The position numbers were made by a program, and so were the translations under genes. 64,000 bases of DNA from Cryptomeria japonica (Eukaryota; Streptophyta; Pinopsida; Cupressales; Cupressaceae). The notes below the pieces were generated by a model. It worked only from the letters and a program-made list of their open reading frames with translations. It did not search any database and had not been told where the DNA came from. The DNA lies in contig NC_081408.1 in NCBI RefSeq assembly GCF_030272615.1, positions 770,379,336-770,443,335 of the forward strand, read 5' to 3'. Of the stretch, positions 9,720 to 22,204 are shown piece by piece (the stretch's first letter is position 1; the number at the start of each line of letters is the position of its first letter).

Positions 9720-11950
9720 ATCTTAATTTAACTCAGATTGTAGTTGCTTTACATGTAATTACATTTTACAAAAGTGCAAGTAAAGTGACGCTTGCAATTA
9801 CAATTTCTGAGATTACATGTAACTTGTCAAAATGAAATTATAAATATACAATTAATCTAAGTGTCCAAAGACACGACTCCAACTAAATCATCCTCTGTTT
9901 TGAAAATCTTCATGCTGCTTCAGGATGCTAGAACTTGAAGTATTCAGGATTGGTGAAGACATCTCGAACCGGAATGGGAATTTGCATCCTTAATGATTTT
10001 TATGTCTTTTGCCAATGAACTTCAACCTTTCACATGCTTGGGGTAGTACTAACTTTTCAGGAGAGAAGTTCTTTACAAGGTTGAAGTAAGAAGCCTATCT
10101 CTGTCTTGAAAGCATTCTATGCTCTCAACCATGAATTGTTGTATTATCTCTTCTTTGTATCACCCTCCAATCTTGGAATCTGCTTGCAAAATAAGGCCCA
10201 TGCCGTAATATAGTGATCTGGTAGGTCGCGTGTGCAAATAGGACTGACATGGGTAGGGATAAATTGATGCAAAAAATGGGCTCACAAGTGAATTTCGGGT
10301 TTTGAGGACTTCATTACATGTGTGGAAAAACAAGAGCATTAACTTGCAATTGTGGAGAACAAACATGCAACTTCATGTGTAACGGGAAAACACAAGTTTG
10401 CACTTGTAATTGGACCTTTAAGACTCATTTTTTAGTGTTTTTTTAGTGCATTTTGGACCGATTTCGGGTTCTGGAAGGTTGATTGCAAGTGAAGACACAA
10501 CTGCAATCAAGTTATAAAATTTCAATTGCAAGTAGACTTGAAATGGGAAAAAATGACTGAAAGTGAAATGAATAGATGAAATGGTGAGAAGGGGATTTTG
10601 ACATGAAGGAGAAGATGGAAGGAATGACCACGTACGTGTATGGGAAGGAATATTTTCAGCTTGACAACTTGGAAAAAGGGAAAAACTTCAACTTGTAATC
10701 AGATTTGTAAAACCCAAAATCAAATGAATGAGTCTCATGGCAATTCTTCAACATTTGTAAATTTTGTAAAAAGAAGATTAACTCTTTTTACCAAATGGGG
10801 AAGGTCAACATTACCACGATTGCTTGTAATCCGGTTTTGAAAACCCAAATACAAGTAAATTGGAAAAATGAAAGAGGGGAAAATCTTGTGCATTTACAAC
10901 TTGCATTCAATGAACCTTGCTTGAAGAATGCCCTAGACCAAAACAAATGAGCTTGGGAAGAACCGAAATGCTCTATAAATAGACAAGGAAGCCACCACAT
11001 TGTGATTGCAATCAGCAAACCGATCAATTTTGCCTTTAAACCTCTCCACACAAAACTGCTTGGAAAGAGAAGTATTTTTTACTTCAAACACTCATCAATG
11101 GAGGAAAAATGCAAGACGAGTTTGCAATGTGGCAACAAGGGCGAACTTCATGCTCCAAAACGTGGCAAGAACCAACAAAAAATGGATCCAAAAACATCTT
11201 CAACAACGCCTTCAAAAATTAAAACATGTTTGCAAAAACCGTTGAATCTCAAAAAGGTGGCACCAACCATCAATCTCCAGCAACATAACAAGAATGTGGG
11301 ATAGATTCAAGGGAATAATGCCACAAAAATCAGATTTGTGTGAGCAAGAATGCAGATCGGGTTCTTCCTCTCCAACTTCAAGCAAAACATGCCCTCCAAA
11401 GATGCAATCGTTTTTCTAAATCCCCTTTGCAAGTTTTTAATTGCATCACTTTTTCCTTCACTTGAGCAAATTCAGGTTTCTAGGGAACAAAAGCACAAAA
11501 ATAAAGAGCAAAATGACTTGCAATGGGAAAATAAAACCCCTACAACAATTAAAAGGAATAAAAACATAAAAAACTTGTAATAGGGAAATAAAATTCTCAT
11601 TACAAGACACAAGACATAAAATCACTTTAAAAACTTTAAAAGACTTGTAATAGGGAAATAAAATCCCTATTACAACTTAAAAGCACAAAGTAGGAACTTT
11701 TATGAGAAGTTACAAGTTCTCATTAAACTTGTATTTTAAATTAACTTGTAATTTGTCCAAAAAGTTCCTACAAACAACTTAAAAGACAAAAAGGGAAAAG
11801 GGAAAAGGGAAAATAAAAAGCAAGTTACAAGTTACAAGTCTTTTAAAAAGTTCACTTGTAATTGCTAGAAAAAACCCCTACAACACAAAAACATAAAGGA
11901 AACTCCTAACCTGCAATAATAAGAAAATTTCCCACTTGCAATCAGGAAGA
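9720..11950. repeat. ACTTG(T/C)AAT motif-rich region
   Basis: The word ACTTGTAAT or ACTTGCAAT and its complement recur more than twenty times over about 2.2 kb. A longer unit, CTTGTAATAGGGAAATAAAA, appears twice at 11573 and 11644 and is partly repeated in inverted form. Frames here are short and have no homology I recognise. This is probably retrotransposon LTR or leader. Confidence 0.6.
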
Positions 11951-12167
11951 AAAAACTCGAAATTGAAAGAAAGACGACATAGCAAACGAACTCGAAACAC
12001 GATGAAATTTGAAACATGGATCGAGGATGGACTAAAGATCAGTCCAGTTCAACAAGAAGCAAAAAATTTGCCTCGGAAAGCGTGCCTTAAAAGTAAAATC
12101 TTCACCCTGCAGTGGCTGTTCTAAAACCCGAAATTGCACAAAAAGCTAGGAAAATGAAGGCCAAAAC

Positions 12168-14030
12168 TTACCAAAACTTGGACAATGATGGCAAAGACAA
12201 CCCTTGATGATCCGATGCTAACAAATGTGAGTTTTGCACCTCGTAAAACGTTCCTTGGAGACAAAAATGACACATTTTGAGCAAAAATTTGTAGGGGTTG
12301 TCACATTTTTGAGAATTCAAAAATGAGGACAACACATGAAAATTCAACAACCCTGCCACTATATTTTGCTCATCAATAATGACATTCTTCCTCTTCCCTT
12401 TATACCAACCCTCTCCTATCACATCCTTACTAGCAACAAATGACACATTGGAATGCTTCGAAATAGATTCTAGAGGTACACCTTTCAATTTTGCCATTCT
12501 CCCTAACCAACCTAGTCCTTTCAAGTTTCAACCATATCTTCAATAGTTATTTTCATACAAACCCTAACTCTATGTCTAGTCACACTAATTAAGGGTACCT
12601 AAACCTCCTATAACTCTCTATGTTTACTCACCGCTGAATTTTGGGATTCATTATTGCCCAAAACAGTGACGTTTTGCAACAACGGTTTCATGGGATTGAT
12701 AGGGTCTTTGGTATATACATATCAGCAATAGTTGAAGGGCATGAAAAAAGATTCGATGAACCTGTGGTTGCATTTTTTGAAGAACCTTCAACACTTATTT
12801 CAAATTCATTCACATTGGCATTCATTTCCTTACTCCCCATTTCATATTCATCATTGCTGCTTATGTTGATTCAACTTCAACAAATTTAAATTTGTGACAG
12901 CAAACTAGACAAATAACAGCAGAAAAAGATCCCTAAAATGTTTGACAAAATCAAAAAATGAAAAATAACTAAAAGAAGTGAGTGTGGCTAACCTTTTAAC
13001 GATCCTTAATGTTGAAAGTGATCAAAAATCTTTTTCTTTGGACTTTCCTTGCTCTTCTTTCTTCCTCTTTTTTCTTCCTGTTCTCAGCAGTAAAAATCAA
13101 AACATGGTAGTAAGATATGTTATAGGGCATTGGGTTTAGCTGTTGTGTATTTAGAGTTGCAAATGCAGTGTGGGAGGCTTATGGGCCCCCCACACCATTT
13201 TTGTAATGCAACACCAAGGACCCACAAGATGTTAGCTTAGAAAACACACTTTTTTTTAATTTAAGAATGCAACACTGATGCCACAACGGTGTCACCAAGC
13301 ACATAAACATATTGATCAAGACATCATTGTTGCTTAGCCACATGGCACCAACGAAATAGTACAACACTAACCAATAACCCTATTTTCCAAGAGGTGTAAA
13401 CACCAACAAGAGCCTCTAACACAGGGATTAACCCTTACAAGACTTAGCAACCTTAGGAGAAACAAGCTCCCTAACACAAGATGCAACAACAAAATGATTT
13501 CACGCAAAGGCACATTTTCCAAGGAAAAAGTTGCAATAACTCCTCAACCACAACACCTATCAACATGATAGAAAATTTAGGGAATTGACAAGACCATGGC
13601 AAACAACTTTTGTTCACAAAATTTTCCCAAAGGAAGTATGGAAATACTCGTTATCTGAAATATAGAGGAACAATAATGCCCTCAAAGAACAACGTTGTTC
13701 TCAAAGGACTCTGACGCCCAGATTGGACGCACTAGCGCCCAGACGCAAGTGACCTAGGTTGGCACAAGTGTCCTATTTTGACACCAAAGTCCAAGAAAGA
13801 TGTTGTAGTCCTCCCTAGCATTGCAGTCTTGGGTTTAGTGCCAATGTCCTAACTAATGAGCAAATCCAAGCTAGGGTTTTCTCCCCAAGACATGCCAAAC
13901 ATTCATGGACTACCTAGGAAGACATACAACAAAAATCAAACTTTGAAACGTCAAAAACAACCCAAAGTTCACAATGATCCTAGATCCCTAGTCACAAGAC
14001 ACCTTATCCCACAAAGGAGATGACTCCCTA
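12168..14030. other. Unassigned region, possible BED-finger trace
   Basis: A 118-codon minus-strand frame (12168-12524) contains a segment KMCHFCLQGTF followed by NSHLLASDHQG, faintly like the BED zinc finger of hAT transposases. It could belong to the relic at 8030-8800. An 82-codon plus-strand frame at 12641-12889 has no recognisable content. The rest to 14030 shows nothing beyond short frames and some GCCC-rich words near 13710-13745. Confidence 0.3.
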
Positions 14031-14035
14031 GTCAC

Positions 14036-14720
14036 TGTTGTTTGTAACTATGGCTATATAGGGTTCGGATTGTCTTAAGGCAACATCCGAACCCTTTTAG
14101 GTCTGGGCCCTATCCTAAAGGGTAACGTGACCCCAAGTCTAGGCCCAGCCCTATTCCTCACGCTATCCTAAATACACACGCCATAATAATATATTGGCGC
14201 CAAAACTTAAAGGAGGCCGACTTGCAAATAAGGGTTAAAGGTGCATATAAATAAAAGACATTTCACAAGTCAAACACACTCATTTCAATCTCAAGTAATG
14301 TGAATTAGCTCTGCTGCTAAGGTGCGAATTCTCAAGGAGTGCGAAATTGTTCAGACTTGTGCGAAATTGTCCAAGAGGACATAGGCTGTTTTGGTACAGA
14401 CTTGAAGAACTTAGGAGTGCAAATCTGTCATACAAAAGGATCAGATCTGACAAAGAAGCTAAGTATTGTACTTGTGATTTTAGAGGAGAATATATAATCT
14501 GAACTGTGGGTCTTTAATGCTGGGTTTTTCCTCCTTGGAGGTTTTCCCAGGGTATGTGTGTTTGTCTCCTGTTTACTTATTTCATTTCTGATTTTACTGA
14601 ATGTTGACTTATTAAAATGCTACAAATCTGATTACAATCTAGGGCATAATCAAAAGATATAAATCTGATTAACAAACCTAGGGTATAAAATTACAGTCAC
14701 AAGATTCAAAACATGAGGAA
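14036..14720 (+). repeat. LTR fragment with TATA box
   Basis: A strong inverted repeat with 10-bp arms (14061-14070/14085-14094) sits in what looks like U3. TATAAATA follows at about 14241-14248. Further on, the segment GGGTTTTTCCTCC with GGTTTTCCCAGG (about 14523-14551) resembles the conserved region near the end of many plant copia LTRs. No internal domains, second LTR or target duplication were found, so it is a fragment or solo LTR. Confidence 0.5.
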
Positions 14721-17330
14721 CAAAGGGGGGTTGTGTCCCACACCTTTCGTCCACTCCACAAGCACTCATTGGCCCTAAACAACCCCCAAATGAGGCAGCT
14801 CCCTATGACCAAACACACCTAAGGTTCCACAAGCAACTTAGCATTTTCAATGTTTGAGCTCATGTTCTCTAAACTTGATGTTCATTTTAAAACCCAAATA
14901 AAAGTGTCCTAAGTTGATTTTTAACCAATCAACATGACATGTTTAAAGAGCATATAGGGTAGCATGTGTGCTCAACTCCAACATTGAGGCACGTAAAGCT
15001 AATTATAACCTCAGTACCACCTATGTGGTTTGTTTATAATCCATTCACTAGGGAGGTCTAATAATTAAATTGCATTATGATGCAAAGACTCAAAAGCCCT
15101 TCAATTACATTGTTTACAATATTTAAGAAAATGAAAAAGGAAGGATTGCTGAAGCCTGTTGCCCAACTTGCTCACAATTCCAAAGCTCTATTGGGGAAGT
15201 TATATGCTTCCTTAAGGGTAGTTATATGCATGGTGTCCAATTAGAGAAACACAAACAAAATGAGAAGGAATGAGAGATTTACCTCAATTTGAAAGCACAC
15301 AAACAACAATAAAAAGCTTGCAAATTGTCCAATTCAAAGGGTGGAGAGCACACACACACAATCACTATCTTCTTCCTACCCCAATCAATCCAACTCCCAA
15401 GATTTCGCAATTCCAATGAGCACAATTTGTTTCAAATTCAAATTTTACATGGTGGGGTTTTGGAGAGCATTTCTTTCCAAAATGAGAATAATTGAAAAAT
15501 GCCTAAGTCTTTTTCCTTCTGTTTTATTTTTTTGCCACATTTCATTTTTCTATTTCTTTATTTTAACTTTAATATTTTTCCTAATTGTTTCTCTAGCAAG
15601 CAATTAAGTCAAATGAACATTCAACTTTATTTTATTACTGCATTTTAAATAGTGATTCAATAAAACATATGCAATCCCACCTAATAAGAATTCCCAACAT
15701 AATTAACTTAAACTTATTTTTTTCCCACTTTTGCAAAAATAAATCATTAGATAAAAATGCAACCCTTTAACCCATCGAACTCTATTTACGACCAACAAGG
15801 AAATTAAACCATCATATAACTCATGCATATATTGGTAGTCCACAGCAATAATGGATTCTAGAATTGCCTCTGATTTGGATCCAAATTAGCATAGGCCAAA
15901 CATGACACATCTTGTACTCGAATCAATTACAATGGAATGGCCCACGGTGATATCTCTGAAATAACAACCACTAGGAGTAACTTAGACTTGGATAATCAAG
16001 TGGATAAATACCTTGTACTTGCACACTCAATTCCCACATCAAACATCCCTACTACATGTATATGATAAACAAAACATAAACATAAAGATGGTGATAACAC
16101 AAGTATCTCGCAATATGCATTGTGGTCCTGGTGCCAATACAAAATGATACGAGAAGAACACCTTGAATCAAAATAACCAGTATTGATCTACTAAACTTTG
16201 TCCAAAACAAGGCTATAAGAAGGCAAATATGAGAGACATTATACTTTTTAATTAGTATTTTTAAACAAGCTGAATTTTTGTGGTTGTGTTTGCCATCAAG
16301 GAGATATACCAAGGATGGACAAGCATCTTAAAAACATTATGTTCCAATGGACATCTCTGATGCAAGAGCCTCCAGTGGTGTAAGGGCAATCTGACATCAC
16401 CCAAACAAATCGTATTTTCCTTCCATTTTGTAATGTTCCCTTTTGGAATTTACTATAATTCAGTCCCAAAACAACAATTCTAACTTGAAGTGAGGGTTGT
16501 AATATATTAATAAAGATAATATTATCAAACTGAATTCATTTCATTATAACATTTAACTTAAAATTCAAAGAATAGTTCGGAGGAAAGAACTTATATCGAT
16601 AACCCTCTCTGATTTTAGGTGGATAATCTTCTACAATCCTTTCATGAAGAAGGTTGAGGGATGATTCAGATTTGACCATAGAAGCCTGCAACAATGGTGG
16701 CAAAAAAGAAGGCAAACCCAATTCGAATATGTCGCTGTTTCTGATTCAGGACTGTATTACTTATGCAACCAATATTTTGCCTTTGGCAAGGGCTCCTAAA
16801 GAGTGTTCCAACTTTCCAAATTTGCATGTACTTCTTCTTTAAAACTCTCTACAGAGATCATACAACATACTTCACGGAACAGTCATAGATTCTGTATTAT
16901 AATTCTTAAATGATCTCTTTCTTAAACAGCAGTCCATACACTTATTATCAACAAAAATGTAGAACGATTATTTCTAGGAAGCATACATCCTTTATTATCT
17001 TTTAAGTCTGATATAACTCAAAAACCAAGGAATTCTATCTTCCATATTCCTATACTCACCCCCCAACCATATACGTTTTATATGTCCATTGAATAAGATC
17101 ACGTCTTCTCATGACAACGGTTATTACTTTTTATTATTTCCTTTCCTTTCCTTACATAAAAGTTTTAATCTCTTAGTATAATCGAATATACTTAACTAAT
17201 GATCATATTTTAATTAGCACCGTTTGAAGTCACTTTTCATGGTCAGTGGTATTTGACCAATCCACGTCTCTTCAAAACAAATACTCATGCCCATCTATCC
17301 CTTACTGGCTCACTGTTATTTAATCAAGTG
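14720..17330. other. No recognisable gene
   Basis: Noncoding, AT-rich sequence. A 61-codon minus-strand frame at 16536-16721 (LPSFLPPLLQASMVKSESSL onward) is the only frame with protein-like composition. I do not recognise it and would not call it a gene. Confidence 0.5.
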
Positions 17331-17336
17331 AGCATA

Positions 17337-17515
17337 ATATATAAATTATGTATTTAATATTTTAAATATATAAATTATATATTTAATATTTTAAATATAT
17401 CAATTATATTAAATATATAAATTGTGTTTACAATTAAGAATAAATAAACTATGTTTATAATTTATAATATATAAATTATGTTTATATAATATAATATTAA
17501 TTTATTTTTATTTGA
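17337..17515. repeat. AT-rich tandem repeat
   Basis: A pure A/T block in which ATATAAATTATGTATTTAAT-like units (about 35-40 bases) are repeated imperfectly four to five times, directly upstream of the RNase H piece. Confidence 0.7.
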
Positions 17516-17520
17516 GCCCA

Positions 17521-17736
17521 TTAAGGGGCTTGATGGGTGGATCCGAGTAGTAAAGATTCGCGGGATGTGGAATGGTTACCCCTAGAACCAGGTTGGATCA
17601 AAATTAACTTTGACAAAGCATCTAGAGGTAACCCAGGACCTTCTAGTGCAAGATGTGTGGCTAAGAATTGGCAAGGACATCGCGTGGCGGCAGGTTGGCA
17701 ACGCCTCCCATCTGGGACGAATAATGAAGCGGAAGT
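17521..17736 (+). pseudogene. RNase H domain, N-terminal half (RVT_3 type)
   Basis: The open frame encodes the first half of a plant retroelement RNase H domain: WLPLEPGWIKINFDKAS (first catalytic Asp in NFD), ASRGNPGPSSA, and SGTNNEAE (catalytic Glu). The family degrades RNA in RNA-DNA hybrids and is usually the C-terminus of LINE polyproteins. Right after GAAGCGGAAGT the frame runs into a solo LTR. The second half resumes 1.4 kb away at 19148 in the proper phase. The upstream partner (LINE reverse transcriptase) is not visible; an AT-rich block precedes it. Confidence 0.85.
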
Positions 17737-19147
17737 TGTAATGTCCCCACTTCCTAAGTGATCTACCAGGATGGAGATTCTCCTGTCATTCGTCTCCACA
17801 GGTGAATTTAGTGGTTGGAAATGAGTTGCTTACCAAAGGAAGTTCTATACTTAGTCATTTTTTTATTTATATGACTTTGGTAAGTTAATAAAGTAACTTT
17901 ATAATTTAAAGTTATAAAAGTTACTTTTTCTAAAAATAGAAACGTAAATAAGTTATAAGATGGTTATTAAATGACTTTATGTTTTCACCATGGCACCTTT
18001 TTCTAAGTTGTTTTTTAAATCAAAAGGTGGCCCCACTTTAATGATGAGCTTACCCATACTTGGGCATACCTTTTTGGAGGTTTAAGATTCCATGGGAATC
18101 TTCCTAAGATGCCATGAGAAGTTCGAATTAGGGTTGAAGAGGTAAAAAGAAGGTTTGGGGGTAGTTGGAGAGCATTCTGAATTTTATTTTTACATCTGAT
18201 TTTGAAGGTTCAGGTCTGCAATATGGCAGAGAACAGCAAATTGGAGACGGTACCCTCTGATTTGTAGCCCTTTCATTGTAAGACCACATGGGAGCTATAT
18301 CAGCTTGCATATGACCAATAGAGAGTCAAATCAGCAGGCATTTGTCAGTTACAGCAGTATAGGAGACAACCGATCAGATCTGGGCAAGGTTCCATCAGCA
18401 AATAACAGATTTGATATTGTTTTATGCAGGCCATACCTTTCCCAGCAGGGCCCTACCACTTACTTTGCCTGGGGAAGCCAAATAAATAAATTAAGGGTTA
18501 ATTAGTTGGTTTGAGTGCTCAGATTTTATTGTTATCAGCAAATAAGAATAATTCAATAGCTTCTTTGATGGAAGGACATCAATTCTGATCTACAACAGCA
18601 AAACAGTGGGAAAATTGGCTAATTTTGGAGATCTTGCCTGGCGTCAATTCTGATCTACAACAGCAAAACAGTGGGAAAATTGGCTAATTTTGGAGATCTT
18701 GCCTGGCAAGATTTCAGGATTCATACCAGACTTGGGGTTTCTTTATCAAAAGGTTTTAGATAATTATCCTAGAGTGAAAAAAACATTTGCAGCCATTAAT
18801 AGCAACTGAAGGCGCTTGGTTCAGTCATTCCTCGTTCCAGGCTTATATTCCACCTTCAAACCCTAGCGCTGGACTTCCGGTAGGCCTTAATTGGCTTAGT
18901 TTGCTAAGAATAGACATTTCAAATTTATGTGTACTTGCTGCAATTAAAAATCAGAAGTTTGAATTTCATTTTCAATTCAATATTTATTTTATTGCATTTA
19001 TTATATTTTCATGCATTGTCAAATTCCAAAAAATAACAAAAAAATTGAAAAACCACAAACTTCCAAAAAACACTTTTCACTGGTCAAAGGATTTGAATTT
19101 GAAAACAATCAGCAATCTGGATAAGATTTATAGTCAGGGATCTTTTA
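17737..19147. mobile_element. Solo LTR splitting the RNase H frame
   Basis: This 1411-bp insertion starts TGTAATGTCCCC and ends in TTTTA (probably a decayed CA). It is flanked by GAAGT (17732-17736) and GAGGT (19148-19152), a 5-bp target duplication with one change. Removing it rejoins the RNase H reading frame exactly, which supports both edges. No internal domains, primer site or second LTR are present, so it is a solo LTR left by recombination. Confidence 0.75.
18579..18708. repeat. 65-bp perfect tandem duplication
   Basis: Two directly adjacent copies (18579-18643 and 18644-18708) differ only at the last base. This suggests a recent duplication inside the solo LTR. Confidence 0.9.
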
Positions 19148-19429
19148 GAGGTGAAGGCAGCTTTACTTGCAATACAATTGGCAAATAGCAAAGGTGTTGA
19201 GAAGCTTCACTTGGAAAGTGACTCCCAAATAATAATTAATGCAATTATCCGTGGAGGATCGCAACGTTGGAGGGTGAATCGGGATATAGAGGACATAAAG
19301 CTGAAAATCTCATCCTTTGTAGACTTTAAGATCTTGCACGTCTATCGAACTGGAAATATGGAAGCAGACAGATGTGCAAATGAAGTGTTGGTTTTAAACA
19401 TAGGAGATGTAAGGATCTTGGCGCATTAA
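19148..19429 (+). pseudogene. RNase H domain, C-terminal half
   Basis: This is the continuation of the domain at 17521. It reads VKAALLAIQLANSKGVEKLH, then LESDSQIIINAI (third catalytic Asp, in ESDS), and ends with HVYRTGNMEADRCANE, which carries the last metal-binding Asp. All four acidic residues are therefore present across the two halves. The frame ends at a stop at 19427-19429. The domain is intact apart from the LTR insertion, so it was probably functional until that event. Confidence 0.85.
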
Positions 19430-19589
19430 TGACCCATGCGCCTCAAATTAACGTAACCGTTGCTTATGCTCGTTGGTGACAATCGATTGTGCGCTTTTAT
19501 GATGGTGGTTGGCTGGCTTTGGCGGTTGTACGGGGTGGCAAGGAGGATATCTTCCCGTATCCTCAGTGATCACTTCAAGTTTTCTTGGG

Positions 19590-19692
19590 TAGGGTGGCGG
19601 GATTTTTCTTGGCTCTTCCTGATGGTTGTCGAGTGGGAGGGTGGCGAGATTTTTCTTGGGCAAGGTGGTGGGATTTTTCTTGGCTCTGATAC
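19590..19692. repeat. Triple GGTGG(C/T)G(G/A)GATTTTTCTTGG repeat with PBS-like end
   Basis: Three copies of a 20-base unit start near 19591, 19640 and 19664. The last leads into a minus-strand TGGTATCAGAGCC (19680-19692), a tRNA-iMet primer site motif. A copia LTR in minus orientation would be expected to its right, but I could not define one. Confidence 0.5.
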
Positions 19693-19929
19693 CAGCATTT
19701 ATGATGCCACGGCTTCCTACGCACAATTACAACCTAGATTGCATCCTCACATTAATGCGTTGGCCGTCTCTTTCCTTGATAAGTTTTACGCTTGGAATGG
19801 TATTGGGCAAAGTTTAATTTGCTCATCTGAAAGGTGGTATCGAGAGGAGTCAGTGGCGAAGATTTCGGTGGAGACATGGAACCAAACTTTTCGTTGAGGG
19901 CGTCGCGTCCCATGGTGGCATTTTGGGGT

Positions 19930-21145
19930 GTGTTGACGTGTATTTTGTACACTATCAAACACAAAATAAAATACCCAAGGGTACCTTATCCTCTCTTGAG
20001 TAAAGCCTCTGAATGCTAAAGATATCGCGAAAAGGATCAATCAGGGTGACTTCAAGGTTCTTCGTTGTAGGATCTCTACGTGTGGATAAGCTCTCTGTGG
20101 TATGATGTGATTTGCTGGAATCACAAGGGGACTTACACTTGATGACTGAACGTCTGATTTGTTGGAATCACAAGTCTTACTAACTTTAATTTGAAAAAAG
20201 GAAAAAAGATGAGGGCGAGGAAGGGATCTAAACCTAACACTAAGAATGTAGGAGCAATGAATGATCTTTGATGAAATTCTAAATAAGTCTTGTTTTGACA
20301 TCACAGGACCATCTCCACAAGGTTAGTGCAATCTTCGAAGGAAAGCTTTATGATGTTCAAATCATCACTACAGGCATAGACACCATCAAGATGATGCATA
20401 TCAATGAAGAAGCGACAATTGAAGTTGAGCTTAAGCTGAATGATTCCAGTTGACTACACAAGGCAAGTCTGCAATCAACAAACTGCTAGTAGTATGGATA
20501 TACGAATTTCACCATCAATCAAGCACATTTCTTCCACTCATCTAATAACATGAAATCAAATATGAGAAGTATAGAGACCATGCAAATTGTCGAATCCACC
20601 CATAAATTTCACCATTTCTTCAATGAAGTTTTACAAGTCTTTTACAACAACATCTTGGCAACAATCTTTGCCTTCTCTCTCTACTCTACTCTAATTGCTA
20701 TTCTATCAACTGACTAATTCACTATTCTAACTATTCACTCCCTATCTTCTAACTCCTCTCTAACTGCTTTTTAACTATCTTTACAAAATGAAAGGTCGGG
20801 GCTTATATAGTGCCCTTAATACAATTCGATGGCTAAGATCAATTTGAGATCAACGGCCAAGATTCAATAATGAAAACCCTAATTAGGGTTTGTTACAACC
20901 ATTACATAACATTTAATGCTTGACCAATGATAAAATTGTATTAATTGGACACATGTCTTCTCTAGAAAATTCAACCAATGGATAGCTGGGGTAGGTACAT
21001 CGAAGTTTGTGCCAAATCACATGAGTTAGGTACATTGAACCTAGACATGCTGAGGTGGGCAAACCCAACTGGAGGAGTGATGACTGGGATGCCACCTCGT
21101 CCGACACTTGGTTGATGCCAATTTGATGTTGCTGAGAAGCTAGCT
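19930..21145. other. Noncoding retrotransposon-like stretch
   Basis: There are no convincing coding frames. A TATA box on the minus strand (CACTATATAAGCC, about 20797-20809) and the adjoining gypsy-type leader suggest an LTR or leader of a minus-strand element. A single boundary could not be set. Confidence 0.4.
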
Positions 21146-21430
21146 TTAATTAACTCTTCTAGAACTATCTGCTTCTTCAACGAACCCTTGCTCTGACTTA
21201 CTTTGTCTTTGATATGCAGGATGATGATGTACCTCGCCTTGGAATGCTAGATTGGAAGAAGTCATTCCTGATGATACTTGACCGAAGAAGGTCGTCCTTG
21301 TCGATGCTAGACTGGAGGAGGTCGCCCTTATCCTTGCTTGATCGTCTCTGATGAGAACCTGCCAACTTGTAGATCCTCCGGGCTTTGGAGTCGCCATCTT
21401 GATACCTACACAACATTTCAAAATTAGTAA
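21146..21430 (-). other. Gypsy-type leader, GTAGGTATCAAGATGGCGACTC
   Basis: On the minus strand near 21420-21390 the sequence runs GTGTAGGTATCAAGATGGC followed by GACTCC. This recalls the post-LTR segment of Tat/Ogre-like Ty3-gypsy elements (known from memory of such elements). A 91-codon frame starts next to it, but it contains no domain I recognise. It marks a minus-strand gypsy-type element whose LTR would lie to the right. Confidence 0.4.
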
Positions 21431-22200
21431 TATATCTTGAAGTCTAGAAATTAAACTTAGAAAGAAGATTTAACATTTTAATTAGGAAACTTCATGATAA
21501 ATCTTGAGTTATCATTTCCTAATTAACCCAGCAATACTTAGATTTTCCAAAACAAATGTGTCTAAAAATCAAACCTTGAACAAGGGTGTCAAGATGATTT
21601 TGCCATACCTCCTCTTGAGTATTAAACTCTAAGAAATGATGCAAAAAATAGATGAATTTCGCTAGGCAAAATGTAGATCAAAGTTCTCCCTTGGATAAAA
21701 TGCGCCTCCTTTAGCCTTCAAAAGAATCAACTCCACTTCCTTCTAGTCTCCAACACTTGAAATAAATTCGCTCCAAGCAAACCAGATTTCGCACCTTCAA
21801 TTAGCCTTCCAAATTCGCACTTGAAGCAATGATTGAATGATTTGAATGGTGAAAAAACACCTCCAATATATAGAGCGCTCACCCCTTTGCTCCCTCTAGG
21901 CCGACTTGGCAAAAAGAGGTTAAAAAATAAATAAAATTCCAAAAAAGGGAGGCCGACTTGGCAAAATAAATGAAAATAAGGCCTTGAGCGCTTTACATTT
22001 AATTTTAATTTAATAAAAATTAATTTTAAATGCCTCCAAGATAGAAGTTCGATTTTTTAAGGCTTAAAATTAATTTATTAAATGCCAAAATGTCTTTTAT
22101 TTAATGCCAATTTAATTTTAATTTTTTCAAATGCCTCAAAATTAGCAATTTTGGCGATCTAATGCAATTTGGAGAATGTTAATTTTTTTAAAACAAGGCT
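21430..22200. other. Noncoding, LTR-like, AT-rich
   Basis: Two copies of AGGCCGACTTGGCAAAA lie near 21896 and 21950. A TATA-like stretch is present at about 21866-21876 (minus-strand CTATATATTGG). There is no gene. Confidence 0.4.
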
Positions 22201-22204
22201 TAAT

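Larger units (their letters stand above)
8798..12160. mobile_element. LTR-type insertion, noncoding, edges unsure
   Basis: From TGTTGGGTGAAA at 8798 to about 12160 no protein domain appears. Promoter-like TATA elements occur at about 9627 (minus strand, CTATAAATAC) and 10973-10981 (plus strand, CTCTATAAATAG). Two keyword arrays fill the block. It lies between the clear DUF659 part of the hAT relic and a possible BED finger, so it may be an insertion in that transposon. No target duplication was found, and more than one element may be present. Confidence 0.4.

Noticed and set aside
16536-16842. Overlapping minus and plus frames as a small gene
   Set aside because: About 60 codons each, no domain, no splice or promoter context.
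18787-19188. 133-codon frame in the solo LTR
   Set aside because: Lies inside LTR sequence, low complexity, no domain, and crosses the LTR edge into the RNase H exon.
19460-19897. 145-codon plus-strand frame with Trp/Gly-rich repeats
   Set aside because: It is generated by the triple 20-base repeat and runs across a primer-site motif; no domain.
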